DNA of 64,000 bases from Tremella fuciformis (Eukaryota; Basidiomycota; Tremellomycetes; Tremellales; Tremellaceae). Of this stretch, positions 51,451 to 62,693 are shown piece after piece. Numbering within the stretch: position 1 is the first letter of the stretch; each line of letters starts with the position of its first letter. Both the position numbers and the translations under genes were made by a program. The DNA is taken from assembly GCA_032768795.1 (NCBI GenBank), contig CP136490.1, forward strand, positions 62,001 to 126,000, read 5' to 3'. A model generated the notes under the pieces. It did no database searches. It was not told where the DNA came from and was given only the letters and a program-made list of their open reading frames with translations.

Positions 51451-52721
51451 ATGACACGGCCTCTCAGTCCCGGCATCTACGTTCCCTTGCCCACCTTCTT
51501 CGACGACAACGACGAGCTCGACCTGGAAAGCTACGCCAAGCATGTCGCATACACAGCCAGAGCTGGTATCCTGCCGGTCGTATGCGGGTCCATGGGCGAG
51601 GCTGTCCATCTCGACCACGCCGAAAGGGCATCGCTGATCAGGACCGCCCGTCAGGCGCTCAACGATGCCCAGTTGAGCCATGTGCCCATCCTGGCAGGTA
51701 TCGGCGCCGCCAGCACCCGTGAATGTATCCAGCTGGCGAAAGAGTGGGTCTACAGCACTGCGACCGACATTGTGAAGGGCGAGCTGACGGAGCAGAGCAG
51801 CAGAGGCGGGAGCTGATCATGCGATTTTGATCACGGGGGGATACTACGCTGGGGCGTTGATCAAGCAGCCCGCGGCGATCAAGAAGTTCTACGTTGATGT
51901 GTCTAATGCCTCTCCCATACCTGTGTAAGTCTATAGTGGCTGAGGATCGGCGGCGCTGATCACAAGCATGTTGTACAACTTTCCCGGAGTGACCGGCGGG
52001 ATCGATATGAACAGTGACCTCGTGGAAGACATAGCGCGCTCCGCCCCGAACACCTGCGGCATCAAGCTCACGTCGGTCCTCATGAGTCTCTTAGCATTGA
52101 TTTGACAGCTGACCCTCAGTTGCGGCGCTGTCGGCAAGCTCACTCGGATCGCGGCGACCGTCAATGACCCATCGTTCAACAAGAAGTACCCCCGCAAAGA
52201 CCCGAATGCACCGTTAGTCGCAACCTCTTCTGGACGAGTGGTTCCGGATCGATGCTGACTGCTTCAGCTTCCTGGTCACCGATGGGTTCATCGACTTCCT
52301 CCTTCCGTCCATGTCCGCCGGTGCTTCAGGAGCCATCACTGGAGTGCCAAACTTTGCCCCTGTGCGCCGTTCGCGGACACGGCAAAGAGTCGGAAAGCTG
52401 ACGTGCAGCTCACCTGCATGAAGCTCTGGTCATTGTGCAAGGATGAGGGCCGGGTGGCTACCCAAGAGGCCCGCGATCTGCAGGCTCTCGTGTCCCGCGC
52501 TGACTGGGCGGCGTCGAATGCTAATGTAGGCTCAATTGCCCTCCGCAATTGTGCTAATGGTACAGATCCCCGGGATGAAGCGACTGTTGCAGCACTTGTT
52601 CGGCTATGGGCATCGACCACGGGGACCGTTGCCAGAGATGGAGCTGGAAGAGGCGCGACGGCTGCTCATTGAGCATCAGGATATCCTTGCAATTCTCGAA
52701 TACGAGAAGAGCCTGCTTTAG
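51451..52721 (+). CDS. Dihydrodipicolinate synthase/N-acetylneuraminate lyase-family aldolase
   Basis: About 310 residues in six exons from ATG 51451 (MTRPLSPGIYVPLPTFFDD) to the stop at 52721. A (beta/alpha)8 Schiff-base aldolase: GSMGEAVHLDHAER is the GxxGE substrate-carboxylate motif, ADHAILITGGYYAGALIKQP follows an intron with acceptor just before GCGGGAGC, VMLYNFPG holds the catalytic Tyr, and CGIKLT the Schiff-base Lys. DGFIDFLLPSMSAGASGAIT and a C-terminal helix (EARRLLIEHQDILAILEYE) complete the family pattern. Fungal members cleave 2-keto-3-deoxy sugar acids or 4-hydroxy-2-oxoglutarate to pyruvate plus an aldehyde. It is head-to-head with the allantoinase-like gene. Exact substrate unknown. 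Confidence 0.85.
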
Positions 52722-52907
52722 ATACAGTATTCAGTCCTTCATATTGCCTAAGCCTACCTCTTCCCCGAGAAGAATCGACAGGCATTAGACAAGTCGTGTC
52801 ATGACCGCGAGACCCAACATATGTATGTGATCAGAGGGCAGCCTGTGGCTGGAGCATGTGCAGTGGACGAAATGCAACAGACATGCATACATGGTCAAGA
52901 CACTGAT

Positions 52908-54378
52908 CTAACACAGGTTGAGCTGGACGCGCTGCTCGTCCTTGGCACATTCGCCGTCATCTTCCTCGACCAAGGCAGGTATGGGGACATTGGCCAGCGG
53001 GGTAAGGCGGAAGGCATGTCGCCTGTCCCCGACGGGGTAGTCGAGGGTCTGAGAGTGGTTGGTGATACGCTGTAAACGTCAACACTCAACGAAACGAATG
53101 CTTTATGGAGAGCCTTACCTGATCCCATACGAGCACGGTGCCCGCTTCGTATCGCACTCTGCAAGCGAAATCTTGCCGAGTGGCAATATGGTTGTAGAGG
53201 AAGCCCAAGAGATAGTCCGACTCTTCCTTGTCGAATCCTACAATGTGTCGAGTGTATACCGGGTTGACGTCTGGACAGTTAATGTAGTTCTGGTCTGGCG
53301 ACATGGTGGGCAAAACGTACATAGTGCCTTCTTCTTGGTCACGGGGTGGACGATAACGACGGGGTGGATGCTCTTCTGCACATCCCGGCGCATGATAGCG
53401 TCCTTGTTCTTGAGCTCGGCCTGGGCAACGTCGTTGTTGCTGTGAAGAGCCCAGAGGCCCTCCAGTCGCTTGCGAAACTTGGGCGACAGTGACTCGTATG
53501 CCCGAACAGACTTGGGATCAGCTCTAGGCTTGCTCTCGAGATAAGGCACGGACCGAGCTGATGATGGTGTCGCCACCAGCGGTGGACGGTGACTCGAGCA
53601 TGCAGATGAAGCTGCAGCCGGGTGTTTGAGGTTCGGGAGACTGGTCAGTGTGCCATTGCACGGGTGATCTTCCTGCCCAGGACTTGCGCACGCGCAAATC
53701 GCTATCAAGTCAACGAAATGGTCTGACAGATCTCTGGGTGATCATACTCTTTGTGGTCGTAAATGATCATGTGTTCGACAGAGCCCGCGGCCGGATGAGG
53801 GGCCCATCCGTGGATGTGCAGAGGGCCAAAGTATCTGAGCGTAAGAGAGACACATCATCAGCTTTGCTCTCCGACTTACCGGGCAATCTCTTTTTGTCGC
53901 TCGAAGCCTAGATCTCCAAAGTCCTGGTCTCGGAAGACCAAGGCGCCTCTCTGTGCCGCCAACAATGCGAGCTCGTCAAGACCCGCCGAGCCGAGCTGCG
54001 AGATCTGCACGCCATGGACCCTGACTTGTCAGTGTTCTACTAATCACCAAGGGCTGGGATACCCACTCAGTACCGACATGAGGTGAGAGGTCGAACTGCA
54101 AACCATCAGCGTCATTCGTTCGTAGCAAAGACTGGTCTCACCAGCTTTGTTGCGTCTTTGAGGAGGTTCGGGAATTTTGGGTCCGCACGGTGTCCCGGAT
54201 CATCATGCTCAAAGGACCCAATATCTTCCACCTTCTCCAGTGGGTCGTAGAAGGCTGGAGCTCAGCTACGACCCCATTGCACCAACCACCTGGACCTACG
54301 CATATAGTCGGGGTACAGAGGAGACCCGTCATCGTTCTTTGGCCTTGACAGGCGCTTGTTCTCGAAGATGTAAGGCAT
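52908..54378 (-). CDS. TauD/TfdA-family 2-oxoglutarate-dependent dioxygenase (sulfonate/taurine type)
   Basis: About 370 residues in eight or nine exons from ATG 54378 (MPYIFENKRLSRPKNDDG) to TAG 52908-52910. The jelly-roll Fe(II) site is visible: VQWHTDQSPEPQTPGC gives the His-x-Asp pair, and NHSQTLDYPVGDRRHAFRLT gives the distal His and the 2-oxoglutarate Arg. ALVFRDQDFGDLGFERQKEI and YFGPLHIHGWAPHPAAG are the fungal Jlp1/TauD features. VYTRHIVGFDKEESDYLL precedes. Such enzymes hydroxylate taurine or alkylsulfonates, releasing sulfite for sulfur supply. Its last intron begins GTAAGG after VWDQ. It is head-to-head with a Dal5-type transporter, a frequent pairing in fungi for sulfonate or amine import and breakdown. 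Confidence 0.88.
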
Positions 54379-54712
54379 GGTGGATTCGCAGATGGGATGA
54401 GAAGTGATGTTTAAGCTGACAAGTTTACTACTTCGCGTTCAAAGGAGCATTTGCAAACCTGGCTATACGATACATAAAATCCCGTGGCTGAAGGAGAAAG
54501 CGGCTGCGCCGCTGTTGCGGCGGCAAAGCCGCTCGCAAGAACCGGCCCGATGCCGCTCTTTATCTTTCCTTGGCTCGGCAGTTTTTGCTCCAGCCGCTGT
54601 TCTGCGTTGGCCAATCATGCAGCACCGATACTTGTCATTGTCAAATATACTTAAACCCAAGTCCGACGCCGATTCATGAAACGCATCCCCCAAGATCACC
54701 AGTCCAAGCGCA
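54379..54712. promoter_or_regulatory. Shared promoter of TauD-type dioxygenase and Dal5-type transporter
   Basis: 334 bp. It holds a GC-rich patch with GCGGCTGCGCCGC (near 54496) and CGGCGGCAAAGCCG (near 54520), and TTATCT at 54560-54565 (AGATAA reverse), a GATA-type site. No gene is seen. Confidence 0.45.
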
Positions 54713-56517
54713 ATGTCTTCCTCTTCGATCGAGGAGAAGGGCGAAGTCCCCGGCGCTGCCGTCAACACCGTCAATGTTGCCTCCAACCCCGATGAGTACG
54801 CCGAGTACCTCGAGCTGTACGAGCAGATGCAGTCTGGCGGCCACCAGCGTCTTATGCGTAAACGTGAGTCCAGCCCGCCCCGATCATGACATGCCGTCTT
54901 GACTCATGCTGACTGTATGCCCAGTCGACTGGCGTCTGCTCCCTACGCTGTCCTTCCTGTACCTGCTGTGCTCGCTTGACAAGTCCAACGCGGGCAACGC
55001 AAAACTGTTCGGCTTCCTGACCGATGTCGGCATGTCATCGTCCCAGTTCAACCTGGCGCTCACCGTGTTCTTCTTCACCTACGGCCTTTCCGAGCCCATC
55101 TGCAACATCATGCTCCGTCGCGTCGGTCCCAAGATCTGGTTCCCCATTGCCGTCAGCACCTGGGGCATGATCACCGTGCTCACCTGCGTCGTCAAGAGCT
55201 ACACGGGCTACATTTTTATCAGACTGGGGCTGGGAATCGCGGAAGCAAGCATGTACCCAGGCGGGTACTTGCTTCTGAGCATGTGGTATCAGCCCAAAGA
55301 GTTGGCGACCCGCATGTCGATCTTTTACGGTACGTTATACGTCGTTCGTATTGGGTGTGGCGAGCTGACTTTATGCAGGTGCGAACACCGCCGCCGGGGC
55401 TTTCGGTGGCGTCATTGCATACGGCGTTGGGAACCTGGACGGGCGCGGGGGCTGGAGGGCGTGGAAGTGGCTCTTCCTGGTGAGTGGAGCACGGAGGTGC
55501 ACGGACCTCCTTTCTCATCGAATCATGACTTACTTGCAGATTGAAGGTCTTATAACCGTGGTGTTTGGCCTCCTTTCTTACTTCCTCTTGCCCAGCTTCC
55601 CCCACGGCTACAAGGTGTCCAAGCGCATGTCGTGGCTTACTGCCGACGAGGCGCGCTACGCTCGTCTCCGCATGAAGTACGCCCACGGACCGCACGCCCC
55701 CACTTTCAAGTTCCAGTGGGCCGATGTGACCAAGGCGGCCAAGGACCGCAAGACCTGGCTCATGTGAGTCCCCCCACAACATGTTTCGTCCGAATCACGC
55801 TAACCCAGACAGGATGATGATGTTCTGGTGGGGAGGCTCGATTCCGACTTACTCTCTCTCTTACACCCTGCCGACTATGATCAAGAACCTGGGGTACACT
55901 GCAATCAAGGCCCAGGCCCTCACCACGCCCCCGTACATCTTTGCCACTATCGTCTGTATCACCGTTGGTGTCCTATCCGACCGGTACAAGCGACGATACT
56001 TTGCGATCATGTTTGCGTACACTTTGGGTCTTGTGTAAGTCATCAATACCTCTTCAAGAGCCCAGCTGACTCTCGCAGGGGCATCATCGTACTATGGATC
56101 ACCGTGCACCATAAGAATATCCCGGGAGTCAGCTACTTCGCCATCTTCCTTGCCGCCGCAGGGTACGCCGCGCAGGCCCCCATCGTCGGCTCGTGGACTT
56201 CCGAGAACATCCCCAACCCGTCCAAGAGAGCCGCTTCCATTGGTCTTCTTATGCTCTTCGGCAGTGTCGGTGGCGGCAGCATGGGCTCCAACATCTACAT
56301 CGCCTCGGAAGCCCCGACTTACCCTCTCGGGTTTGGCTTCTCGGTCGGTGCCACTGTGTTGGGTGCTATGATCCCCGCTACGATTCACTGGTACCTTCTC
56401 AGGCGCGACAATGCCCGACGGGATCTCATCAGCAAGGATGAGGTGCTCGCGACGTACTCGCCCGAGGAGCTCGGCAAGATGGAGGAGTACAGCCCGTTGT
56501 TCAGATACTCGACCTAG
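54713..56517 (+). CDS. MFS anion:cation symporter, Dal5/Seo1-like
   Basis: About 490 residues in seven exons from ATG 54713 (MSSSSIEEKGEVPGAAVN) to the stop at 56517. VDWRLLPTLSFLYLLCSLDK with SNAGNAKLFG is the helix-1 motif of the allantoate/ACS permease family (WRLxPxLxxLYLxSxLDRxNIGNAK). SEPICNIMLRRVGP, GLGIAEASMYPGGYLLLSMW and YQPKELATRMSIFY (R-K-E-x-x-R-x-x-x-F-Y type), VVFGLLSYFLLPSFPHGYK and MSWLTADEARYARLRM follow. The second half has DRYKRRYFAIM and SENIPNPSKRAASIGLLMLF. Family substrates are allantoate, ureidosuccinate, nicotinate, or sulfonates (Seo1/Dal5 relatives). Divergence from a TauD-type enzyme suggests taurine or another sulfonate. Confidence 0.88.
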
Positions 56518-56857
56518 GTTTGATGATTAGAAGGAGGCGGCCTGGCCTGGTGGCTATAGAGTCTGATGAGTCGAGACCGCGGTAGTTTGTCATGCATCAG
56601 TTTCACCGACGTGCCGGGACCTCTAAAGTAAAAGCCTGAATGCGACGCGCGTCGCTGGCACGGACTCGCTGGTTATGCATGCTTCTAGACCGGAAGGCAT
56701 GTCCTGACATGCATCGTTCACCTTCGCTGGACGGACTCCGGTAAATGCGGAGTCTGGCTCGGCGACGGGGTCGGCGACCGACGGGCGACGCATCACGACC
56801 TTAGACATACATATTGCTGATAGGCAGGTCGACAATTATCAACGTCAAGCCTTAGTC
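56518..56857. other. Intergenic region
   Basis: 340 bp between two same-strand genes. A run of GGCGACGGGGTCGGCGACCG-type CG-rich words lies near 56760-56785. No gene is supported. Confidence 0.35.
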
Positions 56858-58142
56858 ATGTCTACTCAGCTCTCTTCTGCAAGCACAGGCGAGGAAGTTG
56901 CCCAGGCCTTCTCGGACCAGATCCGCGGCAAGACGAGTGAGTATCGGTGCCGCGGGCTGGGTCGTAGCTCATGCCAGTCCTGATTACGGGAGGATCTGTG
57001 GGCGGTATCGGGCTTGAATGCGCAGCGGAGGTCGCCAAGCATTCCCCCAAGTCGATCATTCTCACCGCCAGGACCAAAGAGAAGTGAGTCGTGAAGGGCC
57101 CTGCATGGAGATGCCAGACACTCACCACAGGCTGGACGAAGCGGTGGCATATGTGCGGGAGAAGGCTGCCGATGCGTCAATCCACCCCATTACCCTCGAG
57201 CTTAGCTCTCTGAAGGACGTCCGACGGGCTGCGGAGGAGATCAATCAGCTTCCCGGTGCGATCGATGTGAGCCTTCCCCTCAGGAGAGCAGCCAGTCGTA
57301 GTTCAGACACCAGGTCCTCCTGCACAACGCTGGCATTGCCGCGCAGCCGCACCCCACCGAGGACGGTCTACCCATGGTGTACACGACCAACGTCTACGCG
57401 CCGTTCCTGCTCACCAAGTAAGGCGAATCGAGCATCATCATCCAAGTAAGACACTGAGCTTTAGACTCCTCCTTCCAAAGCTCCTTCAGTCCGCGCACAC
57501 CCCCCGAGTCATCTTCATCGCTGGCGGGCAGCCCACCCCTACCTCTCGCTTCCGCTTGGACGACCCTTACTGCCGCAACGTACCGGAGGACGAGAAGTTC
57601 CAGTTCTACACCGAGAGCAAGATTGCCGACTGGCTCTTGGCCTCTGCAGTTGCTAGGAAGGCCGAAGGGAAGGTCATCGGTATCGTGACCAGTCCAGGCT
57701 GTGGGTGAGCTCACTGACGACCTGTGGCTGATCTCCAGGGGTCGCCTCACAGTTGTCGCGTTACCTGCCGCGAGAGAGGAAGATCGCCATGGGTAAGTGA
57801 GTGTCGTTGACCTCGCTGATCGCACAGGTTTCATCGATGAGAATGGGGTGCAGAACCCAAACATGCGCACTCTGCAGCAAGGCTGTGCGCCGTATCTCGT
57901 TTCCGCCTTTCACCCCGATGATGCTTATGGCGAGTGCAGGGTACGTCGCTAGGTAGCGTACTGACAGGTAGTCAACGGCGCTTACATTACTTCCGACTGC
58001 AAAGCTGAGCCTGACAAGGTTCCTGTCGGTGCGCAAGGACAGGTGAGGTTCACTACTCGAGGGCCCGGCTGACAAGCAGGACAAGCAGGACGGTCTTTGG
58101 AATGTCTGTGAAACTGTGGTGGGAGAGAAATTCGATTTCTAA
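56858..58142 (+). CDS. Short-chain dehydrogenase/reductase (retinol-dehydrogenase/WWOX-like)
   Basis: About 330 residues in nine or ten exons from ATG 56858 (MSTQLSSASTGEEVAQAF) to TAA 58140-58142. ILITGGSVGGIGLECA holds the TGxxxGIG nucleotide motif after a 40-nt intron in KT-ILITGG. LHNAGIAAQP is the NAG motif, RVIFIAGGQ the Ser-strand (Ser replaced by Ala/Gly at the usual position), and YTESKIADWLLA gives the catalytic Tyr and Lys. EDGLPMVYTTNVYAPFLLTK is typical of the NAD(P)-dependent retinol-dehydrogenase-like SDRs. The C-terminus reads WNVCETVVGEKFDF. The loss of the canonical Ser in the IAGGQ strand is worth checking. Substrate unknown. Confidence 0.75.
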
Positions 58143-58714
58143 ACAGAGATCGCTTAAGAAGATGTCCTATGCCAGTTCCTGTGCTCCTGCACGATCTGTC
58201 TGCTAGCAGGTCCTCTCAGCCGCAGTCGACCATCGCTGCCGCGGTAGGCAGGTGTAGGTGGACACACGGATTAATCAAAGAGCGGTTCTCACTTGTGGGC
58301 GACGGGAGGAGGTTGGGAGCAGACTCGGTGCAGACTGCGTGGGCTCTTGAATGAGCTTGACAGCGGGAGGGCTTGAGCGGGACCTGTGACAGATGGCCCA
58401 GTGCAATCAAACAGCCAAATGCTCTAAGGCAGGTCGCGGGAAAGTGTCTTGGGCTCGCGGATGTCGCACACGATCAACTGCATCGGCCGGCAGTACGATA
58501 GTTGTAGACAGCGGTGCACGGTCCCTCTCTCTGGTTCGCGCGCATCGATCAGCCAAAGGATGCTGTGGAAGCGATCATCACCAAATCGCATCAGAGGCGC
58601 CTCATCAGCGGGGGAGTTCGGGTCAGTTGGCCCGGCGGGGTCGGCCCCTTATCTTCCCCTCTCTCACCAAACAATTTTCAACAAATCTCTCTTCTCCAAG
58701 ACGCGTTCTTCGAC
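58143..58714. promoter_or_regulatory. Intergenic region upstream of MFS gene
   Basis: 572 bp between same-strand genes, likely promoter and a long 5' leader. The reading frame of the next gene stays open upstream of 58715 to about 58514, but residues there show no homology. No strong motif is seen. Confidence 0.35.
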
Positions 58715-60981
58715 ATGGATCGACTTCTTGGGCACTTCCTCCGCCAGCATGAGTCGTCTGGGGTCGGGGATTCGGTCAACAAGCGCGGGGCTCGTGCAGC
58801 GAGCAAGCGGACGAGGCCTCCCTTACCTACAGCGACCACTTCGTCGACGTCTGCCGGCTCCAATGACGTTCGATCGGCAGCGGATGAGAGCAAGGACCAT
58901 CGTTGGCCATTGCATAAGTGGAGGACGCGGCGTATGGACGAGCTGAGGGCGCCTCCTAATCCAAGACTTTTTCGAGTGATGGTGTGAGTTTGCTGGGCGG
59001 ACCTGAGTCGAGCGAAGCTTAGGCTGGACAGGGCATGTCTGCAGGCTGTTTTGTTCATGACGGGCTGGTCCGGTGGAGGGAATGGTGCTCTCGTTCCTGG
59101 GTTACAGTCATACTACCATGTGAGGGTCGTGTTTCACAGAAGTGAGCGGCGCTGACGCGGTGACAGGTGAACTACTCTATCGGTTGGTGCTCAATCTTGT
59201 TTTATGAATGAAGACTGATCCATGAGTGTCACTCATTTGGATCTGTCAGTTCGTCGGGGGCATGTGCTGCTCTTTCTTCCTCGGCCGCATTGAGCACAAG
59301 ATCGGGTTCAGCCATGTGAGTGTGTCATCCTGCAGAGTCATCAAAGATGGCCTTTGCTAATGTCCCTCAGACACTGTGCTGCGGCATGGCCTGTCAAGCA
59401 GTAGCGCTCATTGTCCTCGGTGTCGCGCCTCCATTTCCCGTCTTCTGCTTCGGCAACTTCCTGAATGGTATTGGGCTGGTCCTATACGTGGGCACTATAT
59501 TCAACGTCTCCGCTACTCAGCTGATAGCCCTAGACATCGTTGACCAACTCTTTCCTTGCCAGACTACCCGGGGCCACGTCCAAACTAGGAGTGGGCCAAT
59601 CCCTCTTCGGCCTCGGCGCAATGGCCGCTCCGCTCGTAGCCACCCAGTTCGTCGCGCACACATCGCGCGTCACGCTCTACTACTTCACCTCGCTCGGCAT
59701 CCAGGTCATCATGGTCTCGCTCGTCCTGCTCGTCTTCCAGGGCAGGAGAGCCGAGGAGATCATACCGCTCGACCACCAGCAGGCGGTAGACGAGGACGAA
59801 CGGCAACGCTTTGCCACGCCGCCTGTGCCGCCGCCCAGGGCAGCCGAGAGCGGCGAGGTCGTTCGGCGCTCGGTGGACCAGATCGAGCTGGGGAATCTGG
59901 CACGCGTGGCGTCCATCAGTGTCGAGCCTGCTGGCGTCCCTATTCCCACGCAGTCTCGACCGCCACCGGGCACGGTGTGGCAGATACTGTGCAGGCCGTT
60001 CGTCCTGTTGATGGGGCTGTATCTGTTCTTGTATGTGAGTGACTCTATTGTGTCAGCGGTAAGGGCGGAGCTGAGCTCAGATCGGTGTCGAAGTGGGATA
60101 TGGAGGATGGATTGTCAGTGGTTCTACCCGTATTCTACTAAGCGGAGCTCATGACCTAGACCACATTCATGCTGGACGAGCGCAAGAACATCGCCTCGAT
60201 GGGTTACGTGTCTTCAGGGTACTACGGAGGTTGGTGACACACCCAGGCGTCCCGCAGATTGCTGACTAGACAGCTCTGGCTGTGGGACGTATATTTCTCC
60301 TCCCCGTCACTAGTCGTCTTGGTGTACAGAAGGCTGTCGGGGTCTAGTGAGCTCTCTGTCGATTGATTCGCTGCACGAGCTTGCTGACGATACAACAGCA
60401 CGGTGCTCGCCATGGCTTCGTCCGTCGTAGTGTGGCAGACAGACAACATATACGCGGACGGAGTCATGGTGGCTGTCGTTGGCATCTTCATTGCTCCTAT
60501 CTATCCCATCTGGTCAGCTGTGAATCTACCAGTGTGTGATGGAGCTGATCATGCAGCGTACAAACGTTAGTCCTGGGCCTTAGCTCGCTACACGATCGAG
60601 GGTGAGCGTAGGCAGAGCAGAAGCTGAGATACAGGACGAGCCGGACAGTTCCTCGAAGTATACAGACTACGGCTGTGGCAATCACGACCAGGTGAGTGTC
60701 CCTTACACCTTGCTCACGCCTACGCTTACGCTCTGCAGTCTCGGTCAAGGCGGCTCAGCGGTCATGCCATTGTGAGTTTCAGCTGAGCAATGGAGTTGAG
60801 ATAGCTGAATTCGTGCACAGTGTTATTGGTCTCCTTGCGCAGAGGGTGGGCGGCTGCCAAGTAGCGATATCCGCTGACAATTCAGTTGACCATCAATGTT
60901 TTGCAGCCCGTTGCTCTCATTCTCATGGGCTCATCCCTGATCGTATGGTTCTTTGCCTCGCAGATTGCCTTCCGTCGGTGA
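58715..60981 (+). CDS. MFS transporter, fucose-permease-like (FHS-type)
   Basis: A protein of roughly 500 residues in ten or more exons from ATG 58715 (MDRLLGHFLRQHESSGVG) to TGA 60979-60981. A long hydrophilic N-terminus precedes AVLFMTGWSGGGNGALVPGL then QSYYHVNYS, the helix 1-2 pattern of fungal fucose-permease relatives. Then FVGGMCCSFFLGRIEHKIGF, FCFGNFLNGIGLVLY, GVGQSLFGLGAMAAPLVATQ and a long variable central loop rich in Arg, Glu and Pro. MGYVSSGYYGALAVGRIFLL follows in the second half, and LGQGGSAVMP, then LQPVALILMGSSLIVWFFAS at the end. Many of the exons are under 100 nt, so exact borders are less certain than for other genes. Substrate unknown. Confidence 0.7.
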
Positions 60982-61174
60982 TAGAGCCCCATGTATGCAT
61001 TGTCGTAGTCTCATTTGCGTACGCGCCTCGAATGACAGGCCTGCTTCGGCCTCGAGGCTGCAACGAGGTATCGAGAAAGTGGCAAAAAGGTGCACAAGGC
61101 CTTCGTGGACCTGATCCCGGAGTTCGGGGCTGTCGGACTTTGTCAATTCACTCTTCACTCATCATCCATCAGCC

Positions 61175-62625
61175 ATGCCGCACGGCGAGTCGAGACCATA
61201 CGACACGGGTCCCAACGCCGACCTCTCGCTCCCAAAGCATTCAAGGATCAGCAGTCCATCCCGGCGCAGCAGGCAGAAGGCATGCAACGCGTGCTCGGCG
61301 TCCAAGACCCGATGCGATCTGACAAAGCCCATCTGCTCGCGATGCCTCAAGAGGGGCGATCAATGCGAGTATGCCCCGAGCACAGCATCCGCTCCCATCG
61401 ATCCCTTCGTGTCGTCGGCCTCCTTGACTCTCCCCACGCCGGCGAGTAGTGGCACCACAATCCTGAATGATGGAGCATGGGCAGTGGATCCTGTGGAGTT
61501 CACACTGCCCTCGCCGAGCTCGCTGGGCGGATCACGTCCCGAAGATCGATCTTCCTTCCACTCCCCAGGTGATGGGTCGATCTCCACCTCCGGTCCTCCC
61601 GCTGGAGAGACACCAGTCGGCAGGATCGCTCTGCGGTGGTTGGCTGTGCTCGCGCCGGACGATGCGTCTCGCCCCCCAGCCCGAAGCAAAAACCTCTCCA
61701 CCTCTACGGTATACTTCTGCTCTCGCTTCCTCCGCGCCTTCCCCTTGCAGCTGGCCGACGCATCCCCTTCTTCCTCCTCGTCCGTCTTTGTGCATCCATC
61801 GCACTTGCAACCAGCACCGGCCGGGCCACTGGCCAACGCCATCACGCTCATCAAGATGTTCCGCACCCATGCGCCGGGAAGCGAGGGCCTCGTCGTTCAA
61901 ACGATCATGAATGAGCTGGCCAACATCATGTCCTCGGTCTGTCCAAAATTGCGTCAGAGATGTAGCGCTGACCTGTGCAGTATCAGTCATTCGACCCCCT
62001 GACTTGCCTTGCGGCGTTCCAATCGTACCTCCTTCTCACGCTCCTCGCATACTTCCATTTTCCCGAGCCTCACCGGCAGGCCGTGGTGACCATCGAGACC
62101 TTCCTCAGCATGCAAGCCCTCGCCGACCGGTCGGCTCATCTCATCCCCCTCATCAGACGCTGCGATCGCTTGCGACGCCCAACGATCGCGCAATCGGATT
62201 GGATCCTCTCCGAGAGCCTGCGCCGCTCGATCGTCGTCGCCTGCGTCTTTGACGACATGTGGAATGCCATAGCTGGCATCCCGACTTTTGTCGCCGAGGA
62301 GCTGGCACAGTTGCCCGCCGTGGGTCCAGAGGCTCTGTGGAACGCCGATCCCGATCCCACGAGGTGGGAGTCAATCTGGGAGGACCATCGGGCACTGTGG
62401 AACACTGCACGTTTGCATTCTGGGGCAGGTGACAATGCGGGTGCCGCAGAGACGGAACCGGGTCTGCGTGTAGGAGAGCTGTGGGGCAAAGGCGACATGA
62501 GCGAAGCGCTGCGCGACGCCAGGATAGACCAGTGGCTGGTTGGTGCTGGCGCGCTGTCTTTGTGGACCTTTGCCATCTGCGAGATGGCCGGCACTGGGAG
62601 GGGCGCAAGTATGACTATGATGTAG
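61175..62625 (+). CDS. Zn2Cys6 transcription factor (compact type)
   Basis: Two exons from ATG 61175 (MPHGESRPYDTGPNADLS), about 470 residues. The basic run SRRSRQKA leads into CNACSASKTRCDLTKPICSR followed by CLKRGDQC, a zinc cluster without introns. A Ser/Pro-rich linker follows. The second half has helical segments QSYLLLTLLAYFHFPEPHRQ, AVVTIETFLSMQALADRSAH and SIVVACVFDDMWNAIAG, resembling the short C6 regulators of secondary-metabolite and transporter clusters (aflatoxin-regulator type layout) rather than the long fungal_trans type. One intron with a GCTGAC branch joins NIMSS to YQSFDP. The stop is at 62625, but a small 3' intron that changes the last few residues cannot be excluded. It converges on the DHA1-type MFS with 68 bp between stops. 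Confidence 0.8.
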
Positions 62626-62693
62626 GACTACAACTGTGTGTGATCGAGCGACATTGTCCATATATGCATGTGAATTATGTGTGTCTAGGTCTC

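Noticed and set aside
47330..54565. GATA-type hexamers AGATAA in nitrogen/sulfur gene promoters as a shared regulon mark
   Set aside because: The hexamer is expected about thirty times by chance in 64 kb on both strands, so three copies alone are not evidence; recorded only as site notes.
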